Assembly (NCBI GenBank): GCA_934541015.1
Contig: CAKTDC010000002.1
Span: 62,001-126,000, forward strand
DNA from: an uncultured Luteimonas sp.
Lineage (GTDB): Bacteria > Pseudomonadota > Gammaproteobacteria > Xanthomonadales > Xanthomonadaceae
Direction: 5' to 3'
Length of the DNA: 64,000 nucleotides
Every line of letters begins with the position of its first letter. Position 1 is the stretch's first letter. Shown in pieces: positions 1-7,940 of this stretch. The translations under genes were made by a program, and so were the position numbers. Under the pieces are notes generated by a model. That model was not told the DNA's origin. It did not search any database and worked only from the letters and a program-made list of their open reading frames with translations.

Positions 1-1260
1 CAGGATCGCCGGCCAGGCCCAGCGCAGGTCGGCCTCGGGCACGGCCTGCAGCAGCAGGGTCTTGCCGATGAAGCCCGACAGCGGCGGCAGGCCCGCCACC
101 GAGATCGCGCCGATCATGAACATCACCCCGGCCATGATCCGCACGCCCGGTGCCGGCGGGAAGGCGCGCAGCGCGTCGCCGGCGTCGCCGCGCCCGCGGC
201 GCACCAGGTCGGCGACCAGGAACAGCGCCGCGGCCACGAAGCTGCTGTGCACCAGGTAGTAGAGACCGGCGGCGATGGTGCCGGCAGAGCGCAGCCCGAA
301 GGCGATGAACAGGGTGGTCGCCGAGACCAGCACCACATAGGCCACCAGCACCCGCAGACGCGAAGCGGCGAGCACGCCCAGGGTGGCCAGGGCCAGGCCG
401 GCGACCGCCGCCGGCAGGATCCAGTCCCAGCCGTAGCCGGCCATCGCGCCGGCGCCTTCGCCCAGCATCAGCGAACTCACCCGCAGCACCGCATAGATGC
501 CGACCTTGGTCATGATCGCGAACAGCGCCGCGACCGCGGCCGGGGCGCGGGTATAGGTTTCGGGCAGCCACAGGTACAGCGGCAGCAGCGCCGCCTTGGC
601 GCAGAACACCACCAGCAGCAGGCCGATGGTGGCCTTGGCCAGCGGCAGGCTGGCCGCCGGTACCTCGGCCACGCGCGCGGCCAGCTCGGCCATGTTCAGG
701 GTGCCGAACACACCGTAGACCAGGCCCAGCGCGATCAGGAACAGGGTCGAGGCGGTGATGTTGAACACCACGTAGTGCAGGCCCGCGCTCATGCGCACGC
801 CGCGCCCGCCCGACAGCAGCAGGCCGTAGGACGCGATCAGCATCACCTCGAAGAACACGAACAGGTTGAAGATGTCGCCGGTGAGGAAGGCGCCGTTGAG
901 GCCCATCAGCTGCAGCTGGAACAGGGCGTGGAAGTGCGGCGCGCGCCGGTCCCAGCCCGAGCAGGCGTGCAGCAGGCAGGCCGCGCCGAGCAGCGAGGTG
1001 GTGAGGACCAGCAGCGCCGAGAGCCGGTCGACCATCAGCGCGATGCCGATCCGCGCCGGCCAGTCGCCGAGCAGGTAGACCAGCACCGGACCCTCGTTGG
1101 CGCGCGCCACCAGCAGGATCGAGACGGCCAGGATCGTGGCCATGAACGCCCACGCCACCGAGCGCTGCACCACGGTACCGATGCGCCGGTGCTCGACGAA
1201 CAGCGACACCGCCGCGCCGAGCAGCGGCAGCAGGATCGGCAGGATCGGCAGCTGGCTCAC
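1..1260 (-). CDS. mnhD: Mrp/Mnh Na+/H+ antiporter subunit D (partial, C-terminus outside the window)
   Basis: Subunit D of a multisubunit cation/proton antiporter of the cytoplasmic membrane, a NuoN/NuoM-like proton channel. 420 codons are present and the gene runs off the left edge. The start is taken as GTG at 1260, which overlaps the mnhC stop (GTGA), as is normal for translationally coupled mrp operons. The product is nearly all hydrophobic helices. Family-typical segments include GDIFNLFVFFEVMLIASYG near residue 140 and KAALLPLYLWLPETYTRAP near residue 230, the proton-conducting Lys/Glu-bearing helix pair. The order A, C, D on the minus strand predicts subunits E, F and G just beyond the edge. 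Family assignment is secure; which ion (Na+ or K+) is transported cannot be told from sequence. Confidence 0.93.
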   Translation of the reverse strand, partial: MSQLPILPILLPLLGAAVSLFVEHRRIGTVVQRSVAWAFMATILAVSILLVARANEGPVLVYLLGDWPARIGIALMVDRLSALLVLTTSLLGAACLLHACSGWDRRAPHFHALFQLQLMGLNGAFLTGDIFNLFVFFEVMLIASYGLLLSGGRGVRMSAGLHYVVFNITASTLFLIALGLVYGVFGTLNMAELAARVAEVPAASLPLAKATIGLLLVVFCAKAALLPLYLWLPETYTRAPAAVAALFAIMTKVGIYAVLRVSSLMLGEGAGAMAGYGWDWILPAAVAGLALATLGVLAASRLRVLVAYVVLVSATTLFIAFGLRSAGTIAAGLYYLVHSSFVAAALFLVADLVRRGRGDAGDALRAFPPAPGVRIMAGVMFMIGAISVAGLPPLSGFIGKTLLLQAVPEADLRWAWPAIL

Positions 1261-1628
1261 TTGTCGCCCTCCACCGCGTCGCGGACGTCGCCGGCGTCGA
1301 CGTGGTCGCTGTCGTTGTCGGCGCGGCTGCGCATGGCCAGCACGATGCTGACCGCGGTCATCGCGAACGAGATCACGATCGCGGTCAGCACCAGCGCCTG
1401 CGGCAGCGGATCGGTGTGGTTGGCCAGGGTCGCCTCCACCCCTTCCCGGATCACCGGCGGCTTGCCCACGGTCAGGCGGCCGCTGGAGAAGATCAGCAGG
1501 TTGGTGGCGTAGGACAGCAGGGTCATGCCCAGGATCACGTCGAAACTGCGCGCGCGCAGGGTCAGGTAGACGCCGGCGAACACCAGCACCCCGATGCCGC
1601 TGGCGATGGCCATCTCCAGCGAGATCAT
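1257..1628 (-). CDS. mnhC: Mrp/Mnh Na+/H+ antiporter subunit C (NuoK-like)
   Basis: A 123-residue NuoK-like membrane subunit of the Mrp antiporter with three predicted helices and a polar, acidic C-terminal tail (RSRADNDSDHVDAGDV). It begins ISLEMAIASGIGVLVFAGVY and contains the family segment GMTLLSYATNLLIF. The ATG at 1628 overlaps the mnhA stop as ATGA, and its own stop overlaps the GTG of mnhD, so the three subunits are translationally coupled. Length matches the family (about 110-125 residues). Confidence 0.94.
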   Translation of the reverse strand: MISLEMAIASGIGVLVFAGVYLTLRARSFDVILGMTLLSYATNLLIFSSGRLTVGKPPVIREGVEATLANHTDPLPQALVLTAIVISFAMTAVSIVLAMRSRADNDSDHVDAGDVRDAVEGDK

Positions 1629-4456
1629 GCCGCCTCCCCGGTGACGCACGAGCGCGTGGCCGGATCGATCACCCCGCGGTGGGCGATCATCTTCTTGGAG
1701 GGCTTGAGCGTGCCCATCATCGACAGGATCAGCATGGTGCTCCCGAATACCACCAGGTAGACGCCCAGGTCGAAGGCCGAGGCGCTGGCCAGCGCGATCG
1801 TGCCCAGCACCGGCAGCTCCAGGTCGTAGTGCGCGCTGGTCAGGAACGGCAGGTCGAACAGCATCGCCGCCGCGCCCGAGAACAGCGCCACCAGCAGGCC
1901 CAGCGCGATCGCGCGGATGTAGTCGAAGCCGAAGCGCGATTCCACCGAGGCCGCGCCCTGGATCACGTACTGGATCAGCAGCGGCGCGGCCAGGGTCAGG
2001 CCGGCGATGAAGCCGCCACCGGGCGCGTTGTGCCCGCGCAGGAACAGGAAGATCGACACCACAAGGGTCAGCGGGAACATCATCTGCGCCAGGTCCGCCG
2101 GCACCGGCAGCTTGATCGGCGGGCCCGGCATCACCTTCTCCGGCGCCATGCGCGCGCGCCGCAGCATCGCGTGCACCACCAGCCCGGCGATGCCGAACAC
2201 GGTGATCTCGCCGAAGGTGTCGAAACCGCGGAAGTCGACCAGGATCACGTTGACCACGTTCGCGCCCCAGGCCTCGGGCAGCGAGCGCGCGGTGATCTCG
2301 GCGGCCACGCCGTTGACCGGCGGCCGGGTCATCATCGCCCAGGCCAGCCCCGCGGTGCCGATGCCCGCGACCAGGGCCACCGCGGCGTCGCGCACGCGGC
2401 GCGGCGTCGAGCGCGCCGGCGGCGAGTCCTTGGGCAGGTAGTGCAGGCCCAGCAGCATCAGCGCCACGGTCACCAGCTCGACCAGCAGCTGGGTCAGCGC
2501 CAGGTCCGGGGCGGACAGCGCCACGAAGGTCATGCTCACCGCCAGCCCGCAGCCGCCCATCACCAGCACCGCCAGCAGCCGGTGCCGGTACAGGGCCAGG
2601 GTGGTCAGCGCGCAGGTCACCAGCAGCCACCACAGCACCCAGGCCAAGCGCACCATCGGCTGGCCGGCGAACACCACGCTCTGCCGGTCCTCGCCCCAGC
2701 CGGCCACGAACGGCGCCGCGCCCACCGCGATCGCCGTCAGCACCAGCCACAGCAGGCTGCGCTGCATGCTGCCGTTGGCCACGGCATGGGTGAACCGCCG
2801 GCCGAGCCGGAACAGCGCCTCGATGTTGAGGTGGAACAGCTTGCGGCCCTGCGACTGGCGCACGATGGCGTGCAGGTCCAGCAGCCGGCGCAGGCCCAGG
2901 TACAGCAGCACGCCGCAGACCACGCCGGCGAAGCTCATCAGCAGCGGGGTGTTGATGCCGTGCCAGATCGCCAGGCTGTACTCGGGCACCGCATCGCCGA
3001 GCACGCCGCGGGCGGCGGTCGCCAGCGCCGGCCCGATCGTCCACTGCGGCGCCACGCCGACGGCGACGCAGGTCACCACCAGGATCGCCACCGGCACGCG
3101 CATGAACGGCGGCGGCTCGTGGACCTCGCGGTCGACGGCGCGCGGGCCGCGGCCGAGGAAGGTGTCGTAGACGAAGCGCAGGCTGTAGGCCACGCCGAAG
3201 GTCGCGAACAGCAGGGCCGAGATGGTGATGAACCAGCGCATCCCGACGTGGCCCTCGATCTCCAGCGCCTGGGCGAAGAACATCTCCTTGGACAGGAAGC
3301 CGTTGAGCAGCGGGATCCCGGCCATGGCCAGCGAGGCGATGATCGCCAGGGTGCTGGTGTAGGGCAGCAGCCGCCGCAGCCCGCCCAGGCGGCGCATGTC
3401 GCGGGTGCCGGTCTCGTGGTCGATGATGCCCGCGGCCATGAACAGCGAGGCCTTGAAGGTGGCGTGGTTGAGGGTGTGGAACAGCGCCGCCACCACCGCC
3501 ATCGGCGTCGACATGCCCAGCAGCAGGGTGATCAGGCCCAGGTGGGAGATGGTCGAGTACGCCAGCACGCCCTTGAGGTCGTGCTGGAAGATCGCGTTCC
3601 AGGCGCCGACCAGCAGGGTCAGCGCGCCCACCGTGCTGACCACGTAGAAGAACAGGTCGGTGCCGGCCAGGGTCGGATGCAGGCGCGCGAGCAGGAACAC
3701 GCCGGTCTTCACCATCGTCGCCGAGTGCAGGTAGGCCGAGACCGGGGTGGGCGCGGCCATCGCGTGCGGCAGCCAGAAGTGCATCGGGAACTGCGCGCTC
3801 TTGGTGAACACCCCGGCCAGCACCAGGCCCAGAATCCAGGGGTACAGGGCGTGGCCGCGGACCAGGTCGCCGGCGGCCAGCACCGCGTCGAGTTCGTAGC
3901 TGCCGACCACGCGCCCGATCAGGATCACGCCGCCGAGCAGGGCCAGGCCGCCCGCGGCGGTGATCGTGAGCGCCATGCGCGCGCCCTCGCGGGCGTCGTC
4001 GCGATGGAACCAGAAGCCGATCAGCAGGAAGGAGCTGATCGAGGTGAGTTCCCAGAACACCACCGTCAGCAGCAGGTTGCCCGACAGCACCATGCCCAGC
4101 ATGGCGCCCATGAACAGCAGCAGGAAGCAGTAGAAGCGCCGCGTCTTCTCCTGCGGCCCGAGGTAGTAGTGGGCGTACAGCACCACCAGGGCGCCGATGC
4201 CCAGCACCATCAGCGCGAACATCCAGCCCAGCCCGTCCAGGCGCAGGCTGAACGCCAGACCCGCCTGCGGCAGCCATGCCTGCTGGACCTGCAGCACCTC
4301 GCCGCCCAGAACCGCCGGCGTCAGCCAGCCGAGCAGGACGAAGCCGAGCACGGGCGCCGCGGCCGCCAGCCAGGCGAGGGCCCGGCGCGAGGCGCCGTGG
4401 GCCAGCGCCATGACCAGGGCCGCCGCGAAGGGCAGGGCCATGAGCAGTGTCAGCAT
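1625..4456 (-). CDS. mnhA: Mrp/Mnh antiporter subunit A with fused MnhB domain
   Basis: The large NuoL-like subunit of the cation/proton antiporter, about 943 residues. Residues 1-640 are the NuoL/ND5-like proton pump region, with FYCFLLLFMGAMLGMVLSGN near 105 and the conserved segment TKSAQFPMHFWLPHAMAAPT near 215. A middle domain near 650 carries LSAPDLALTQLLVELVTVAL. From about residue 780 an MnhB-type domain follows (RGHNAPGGGFIAGLTLA), so subunit B is fused onto A, as in group 2 Mrp operons of proteobacteria. I chose ATG at 4456; a TTG at 4462 would add two residues. There is no strong Shine-Dalgarno for either. First gene of the mnhA-C-D run, 79 nt downstream of the EamA gene, so it could be transcribed with it. 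Confidence 0.95.
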   Translation of the reverse strand: MLTLLMALPFAAALVMALAHGASRRALAWLAAAAPVLGFVLLGWLTPAVLGGEVLQVQQAWLPQAGLAFSLRLDGLGWMFALMVLGIGALVVLYAHYYLGPQEKTRRFYCFLLLFMGAMLGMVLSGNLLLTVVFWELTSISSFLLIGFWFHRDDAREGARMALTITAAGGLALLGGVILIGRVVGSYELDAVLAAGDLVRGHALYPWILGLVLAGVFTKSAQFPMHFWLPHAMAAPTPVSAYLHSATMVKTGVFLLARLHPTLAGTDLFFYVVSTVGALTLLVGAWNAIFQHDLKGVLAYSTISHLGLITLLLGMSTPMAVVAALFHTLNHATFKASLFMAAGIIDHETGTRDMRRLGGLRRLLPYTSTLAIIASLAMAGIPLLNGFLSKEMFFAQALEIEGHVGMRWFITISALLFATFGVAYSLRFVYDTFLGRGPRAVDREVHEPPPFMRVPVAILVVTCVAVGVAPQWTIGPALATAARGVLGDAVPEYSLAIWHGINTPLLMSFAGVVCGVLLYLGLRRLLDLHAIVRQSQGRKLFHLNIEALFRLGRRFTHAVANGSMQRSLLWLVLTAIAVGAAPFVAGWGEDRQSVVFAGQPMVRLAWVLWWLLVTCALTTLALYRHRLLAVLVMGGCGLAVSMTFVALSAPDLALTQLLVELVTVALMLLGLHYLPKDSPPARSTPRRVRDAAVALVAGIGTAGLAWAMMTRPPVNGVAAEITARSLPEAWGANVVNVILVDFRGFDTFGEITVFGIAGLVVHAMLRRARMAPEKVMPGPPIKLPVPADLAQMMFPLTLVVSIFLFLRGHNAPGGGFIAGLTLAAPLLIQYVIQGAASVESRFGFDYIRAIALGLLVALFSGAAAMLFDLPFLTSAHYDLELPVLGTIALASASAFDLGVYLVVFGSTMLILSMMGTLKPSKKMIAHRGVIDPATRSCVTGEAA

Positions 4457-4535
4457 CGGCAATCCGGGGTTTTGCGGAGCGCGATGACGGGCATCGCGGG
4501 TGTCGCCGCAGTCTAACCGACGCCTGCGCGGCCGG

Positions 4536-5444
4536 TCACACCTCGGGCGTCGGCCCGGGGAGGCCCGGCCGGGCCTTCTGCAGGGTCCGGACCGCGATCA
4601 GCAGCACCCCGCCCAGCACCATCGCGCCGCCCAGCCAGAGCGCCGGGCCAGGCCGGTCGCCCCAGAACAGCACCCCCAGCAGCACCGCCAGCACCGGGGT
4701 CAGCAGCAGGTAGGGCGTCACCCGGGCCACCGGGTGGCGCTGGACCAGCAGGTAGAACACGCCGTGCCCGAGCAGCGAAGCGAACACCGCCGCATAGGCG
4801 GCCCCGCCCCAGCCGATCCAGCCGGCATCGCCCAGCGCCCGGAAGCTGCCCGGCTCGAACGCGGCGCTGATCGCCAGCAGCGGGAGCAGGCTCAGCACCG
4901 CGGTCCAGCCCTGCTGGTCGATCATGCCGACGCCCTTGAGTCCGCGCATCAGCACCGTGCCGACCGCCACCAGCAGCGATGCCAGCACCATCAGCAGCAG
5001 CGCCACCGGCCGCTCCAGCACCATCGGGTCGAAGCCCAGCACCAGCACCCCGGCGAAGCTCAGGCCCACCCCCAGCCCGGTGCGCCAGCCGAAGCGTTCG
5101 CCGAGCAGCCACCAGGCCAGCAGCACGGCCATCGGCACGTAGACCTGGGCCACGATTGCCGGCGAGGACAGGTTGCCGGCCAGCTTCAGCGCCAGGAAGC
5201 TGGTGCCGAAGTGCAGGGTGCCGTTGAGGGTCGCCACCGCGAACAGCCGCGCCCACTGCGCGCGCGGCGGCAGGCGCATGAACGGCACCAGCATCGCCGC
5301 CAGGATCGCCATGCGCATCGCCGTGAACATGAACGGAGGCACTTCCTGCAGCGCATGCGCGGAGGTGAGGAAGTTGACCGCCCAGAACAGGCAGACCAGC
5401 AGGATCAGGGCGAGATCGCGGCCGTGCAGCCCGGCGCCGCTCAT
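4536..5444 (-). CDS. EamA-family (drug/metabolite superfamily) exporter
   Basis: A 302-residue inner-membrane protein with about ten predicted helices arranged as two EamA repeats: residues about 8-140, starting LALILLVCLFWAVNFLTS, and residues about 150-285. The second repeat contains TPYLLLTPVLAVLLGVLFWG, a typical end-of-repeat motif. Members export amino acids, metabolites or toxins; the substrate cannot be read here. The ATG at 5444 lies 7 nt after the stop of the DUF962 gene, so the two are almost certainly co-transcribed. This pairing gives no clear functional hint. Confidence 0.9.
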   Translation of the reverse strand: MSGAGLHGRDLALILLVCLFWAVNFLTSAHALQEVPPFMFTAMRMAILAAMLVPFMRLPPRAQWARLFAVATLNGTLHFGTSFLALKLAGNLSSPAIVAQVYVPMAVLLAWWLLGERFGWRTGLGVGLSFAGVLVLGFDPMVLERPVALLLMVLASLLVAVGTVLMRGLKGVGMIDQQGWTAVLSLLPLLAISAAFEPGSFRALGDAGWIGWGGAAYAAVFASLLGHGVFYLLVQRHPVARVTPYLLLTPVLAVLLGVLFWGDRPGPALWLGGAMVLGGVLLIAVRTLQKARPGLPGPTPEV

Positions 5445-5451
5445 CGCGCCG

Positions 5452-5946
5452 TCACCAGCGCCATCCCAGCCTGCGGTAGAGCTTGGACAGCACCCAGGCC
5501 GGGCCGACCAGCAGGTAGCGCAGGTCGGTGAGGAAGCTGGGTTTGCGGCCTTCGAACAGCCTGCTGTGGCCGATGAACTGCGCGACCCACGCGACCACGA
5601 ACACCGCCAGCGACAGCCCCAGCAGGAAGCGCGTGCCCTGGGCGTCGTGGATCCAGCGGGTGAGCCAGGACATTGCCACGAAAATCGCCAGCATCCCGAA
5701 GCCGATCCGCCGCGAGGCGTTGAAATAGAACATCCACGCCGCGAACATCGCCAGCGCCGCCCACACACCCGGGCGGAACCAGGTGCCCGGCACCGGGATG
5801 CACCACAGCAGCCCGACCACGCTCCACAGGATCAGCGGCACCGCGACCACGTGGATGCGCTGGTTGGCGGCGTTGCGGTGGTTGCTGGCGTAGCTGGCGA
5901 ACCAGCGGTCGATGGGGCGCTCCGAGGACTCGTCGATCGCGCGCAT
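5452..5946 (-). CDS. DUF962 / Mpo1-like membrane protein
   Basis: A 164-residue protein with four predicted transmembrane segments. The N-terminal motif SNHRNAANQRIHVVAVPLI (residues about 18-36) carries the paired His residues typical of the DUF962/Mpo1 family. The yeast member Mpo1 is an Fe(II)-dependent dioxygenase acting on 2-hydroxy fatty acids; whether the bacterial protein does the same is unproven. The start is ATG at 5946, preceded by GGGGGA about 7 nt upstream. An in-frame start 27 nt further up is possible but has no better ribosome site. First gene of a likely two-gene unit with the EamA exporter. Confidence 0.88.
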   Translation of the reverse strand: MRAIDESSERPIDRWFASYASNHRNAANQRIHVVAVPLILWSVVGLLWCIPVPGTWFRPGVWAALAMFAAWMFYFNASRRIGFGMLAIFVAMSWLTRWIHDAQGTRFLLGLSLAVFVVAWVAQFIGHSRLFEGRKPSFLTDLRYLLVGPAWVLSKLYRRLGWRW

Positions 5947-6095
5947 GGCTTGATCCCCCGGGGATGCCGGCAATGGCTGCGCAGGATAGCGCAGGCACCC
6001 TGGTCCGCGGCCCGTGGCGCTGGAACGGTGCGTGGTGGCGCCTGTCGCCGCGCGGCGCTGCCGGCGGAGCCGACGCCGAAGCCGCGGCCGTCATC

Positions 6096-6244
6096 CCCGG
6101 CCGACAGGGCGCAGCGTCCTTCCGACGGCGGAAGTGACAGCGGCCCGCTCACCTGGGAGAAGAACCAAAAAAAGGTTCTGTTCCCAGGAGCGGGGAAAGT
6201 TATCAGCTCGGCCGTCGGAGAGACGCCGCGCCCTGCCGGCCGGG
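6096..6244. repeat. Inverted pair of a dispersed repeat, with an inner hairpin
   Basis: Two 34-nt arms (6096-6129 and 6211-6244) are inverted copies of one element with about four mismatches; the core reads CAGGGCGCAGCGTCCTTCC. Between them, 6152-6187 forms a second near-perfect hairpin: CCTGGGAGAAGAACC, seven A, then GGTTCTGTTCCCAGG. The same element recurs near 29968-30024. No gene is visible in 5947-6718, and the whole stretch looks like a nest of such repeats. Confidence 0.75.
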
Positions 6245-6718
6245 AATCGCTCTTCGCTCGGTCAGGGCATCCTGCCCTGACTCGCGCGCAAAACATCCAT
6301 GTTTTGCTTTGCCGCGATCCCCGGCCGCCAGGACACGGCTCGTTGCGGCGTCAGGTTCGAGGCTTCGGTGGCGAGAGCTTTGCTGCTGGAACGAAGTCGT
6401 GTCATCGCGGAATCGATGGGGCGTCCCGGGCCGGGGAATTGCGGAGAGCAGCGCATGGATGCGCTGCGGCGGCGAGTCAGCCATGGATGGCTGACCGAGC
6501 CGGGGAGCAATCCCCGGCCCGGGGCGACCTCGTTCCGCAAGCCCCGATCCAGCTCTGCTCTTGCGATCCCCCCGCACCTGGGAGAAGAACCCGAAAAAAG
6601 CGGGCCTGGATCCCGGCGCCCGCCGGGATGATGGGCGGTACAGGTGATCGGTCCGCTCGGGCGGCAGCGCGACGCAAGACGGAATTTGGAGCGCGCGGCG
6701 CCACGCGCCCGCGCCCCG
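6245..6718. repeat. Repeat-filled intergenic stretch, continuation
   Basis: No convincing gene is visible. 6245-6266 (ATCGCTCTTCGCTCGGTCAG) and 6538-6571 (CCCCGATCCAGCTCTGCTC) are reverse complements of segments at 29952-29970 and 29903-29936, so two non-adjacent parts of the same repeat family recur here in inverted order. A short hairpin at 6608-6630 (GATCCCGGCGCCCGCCGGGATG) resembles the REP-like unit at 17103. GC-skewed open frames crossing the region show no protein-like composition. Confidence 0.6.
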
Positions 6719-7930
6719 CTACATGAAGTTCCGCGTATGCAGGCTTGCCAGCCGTTCCGCCTGCGCGGCATCGAATCCCAGCCGCAGCAGCTTGATGTAG
6801 CGCCCGTGGGCCATGTCGCGCAGCAGCTGCTGCACCTTGGCCGCGCCCTGGGCGACCTGCGCCGGCGCCAGTCCGCCGGCGGCCATCAGCACCAGCGAAT
6901 CGAACACTTCCTCGTTCAGGCCCGAGGTGCCGGCCAGCGCGTCGTGGCGGTGCTCGACCGCGCGCGCCAGGGCGTGGCGGAAGTCGGGCTCGATCCGCAG
7001 CCGGTACAGCAGGTGCGACATGCCCAGGGCCACGTGCCGGCCCTCGTCGCGCGCGGCCAGCCAGCAGATCCTGCGGGTCAGCGGGTCGGGCGCCTCGGCG
7101 TGCAGGAACTGCAGCAGGTTGACGAAGGTGCCTTCGCCCAGCACCGACAGCAGGAAGCCGGCAATCGAAAAGTCCTGCTCGTCGAGCAGGCTCTTGAGCG
7201 AGGCCTGGCCGCCGGCGGTGGACAGCGCCGGCTCGCGGCCGTGGCGGCGGATGCGGCGGGTGAACACGTCGATGTGGCGCGCCTCGTCGGCCACCTGCAG
7301 CGCCAGCGCCGCCTGCAGCTCGCGGTAGTGCGGGTGCAGCTGGCCGAGGAAGCGCGCCGGGATCACCAGCGCCGCGTTCTCGTTCTCGACCATGAAGGTC
7401 ATGATCTGGACGATCGCGTCCTCGATCTCCGGCGGCGGCTCGGGCGCGTCGTCCCAGTCGATGGCGGTGTCCGGGTTCCACTGCGCGGCCACCGCCTGGG
7501 CGTAGAGGTCGGCGGCGCTCTCGCTCCACACGTCGCGCTTGTGCGACAGGCGGAAGGCAAGCTCCGGGGCGCCGGCCTCGACCACCGCGCCGCGTGCGGC
7601 CAGGCCCCACATCGGCAGGGCGTCGTCGGCGATGGCGCCGTCGCGCTGCGGGTCGCTGTGGCCGGTGGCCAGCGCGCCCTGCCAGCGGCCGGCCTGGGCG
7701 CCGCCGCGGATCACGCGCATCGCCCCGTCGTTGCCGGGCTCCGTGGCGTGGCCCTGGCCGCGGCACCAGGCCACCAGCTGCGCCTGCCAGGCGGGCGCGC
7801 TGCCGCGGACTTCGACGGATTCGCCCACCGCTATCCCGGCCAGCGCATGCTTGACCAGCAGGTGGGCACCGGCGTCGAAGCCGAGCGCTTCGAGCTCGAC
7901 CAGCGGCGTCAGCGGCGCGGTCGCGGACAC
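6719..7930 (-). CDS. Fusion of TusA-like domain and ferritin-like diiron domain, function unknown
   Basis: A 403-residue soluble protein. Residues about 10-75 look like a TusA/SirA fold (LVELEALGFDAGAHLLVKHA, then GESVEVRGSAPAWQAQLVAW), but the CPxP cysteine motif of sulfur-relay TusA proteins is absent. Residues about 165-330 form a ferritin-like four-helix bundle with complete diiron ligands: MVENENAAL, then DEARHIDVF, then FLHAEAPD, then RDEGRHVALG (two E plus two ExxH). The start is GTG at 7930, 10 nt after the stop of the flavoprotein gene. It is the last gene of a three-gene minus-strand unit. The diiron fold suggests an oxidase or oxygenase; the substrate is unknown. The TusA-like call is less certain than the diiron call. 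Confidence 0.75.
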   Translation of the reverse strand: MSATAPLTPLVELEALGFDAGAHLLVKHALAGIAVGESVEVRGSAPAWQAQLVAWCRGQGHATEPGNDGAMRVIRGGAQAGRWQGALATGHSDPQRDGAIADDALPMWGLAARGAVVEAGAPELAFRLSHKRDVWSESAADLYAQAVAAQWNPDTAIDWDDAPEPPPEIEDAIVQIMTFMVENENAALVIPARFLGQLHPHYRELQAALALQVADEARHIDVFTRRIRRHGREPALSTAGGQASLKSLLDEQDFSIAGFLLSVLGEGTFVNLLQFLHAEAPDPLTRRICWLAARDEGRHVALGMSHLLYRLRIEPDFRHALARAVEHRHDALAGTSGLNEEVFDSLVLMAAGGLAPAQVAQGAAKVQQLLRDMAHGRYIKLLRLGFDAAQAERLASLHTRNFM

Positions 7931-7940
7931 GACGCCGCCG

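Noticed and set aside
1679..4516. Plus-strand open frame of similar length to mnhA on the opposite strand
   Set aside because: His/Gln/Arg-rich translation without hydrophobic or domain pattern; an antisense shadow of mnhA.
5947..6718. Small genes in the repeat-filled intergenic stretch
   Set aside because: Open frames on both strands are Arg/Pro/Gly/Ser-rich and run straight through the hairpins; no start with a ribosome site.
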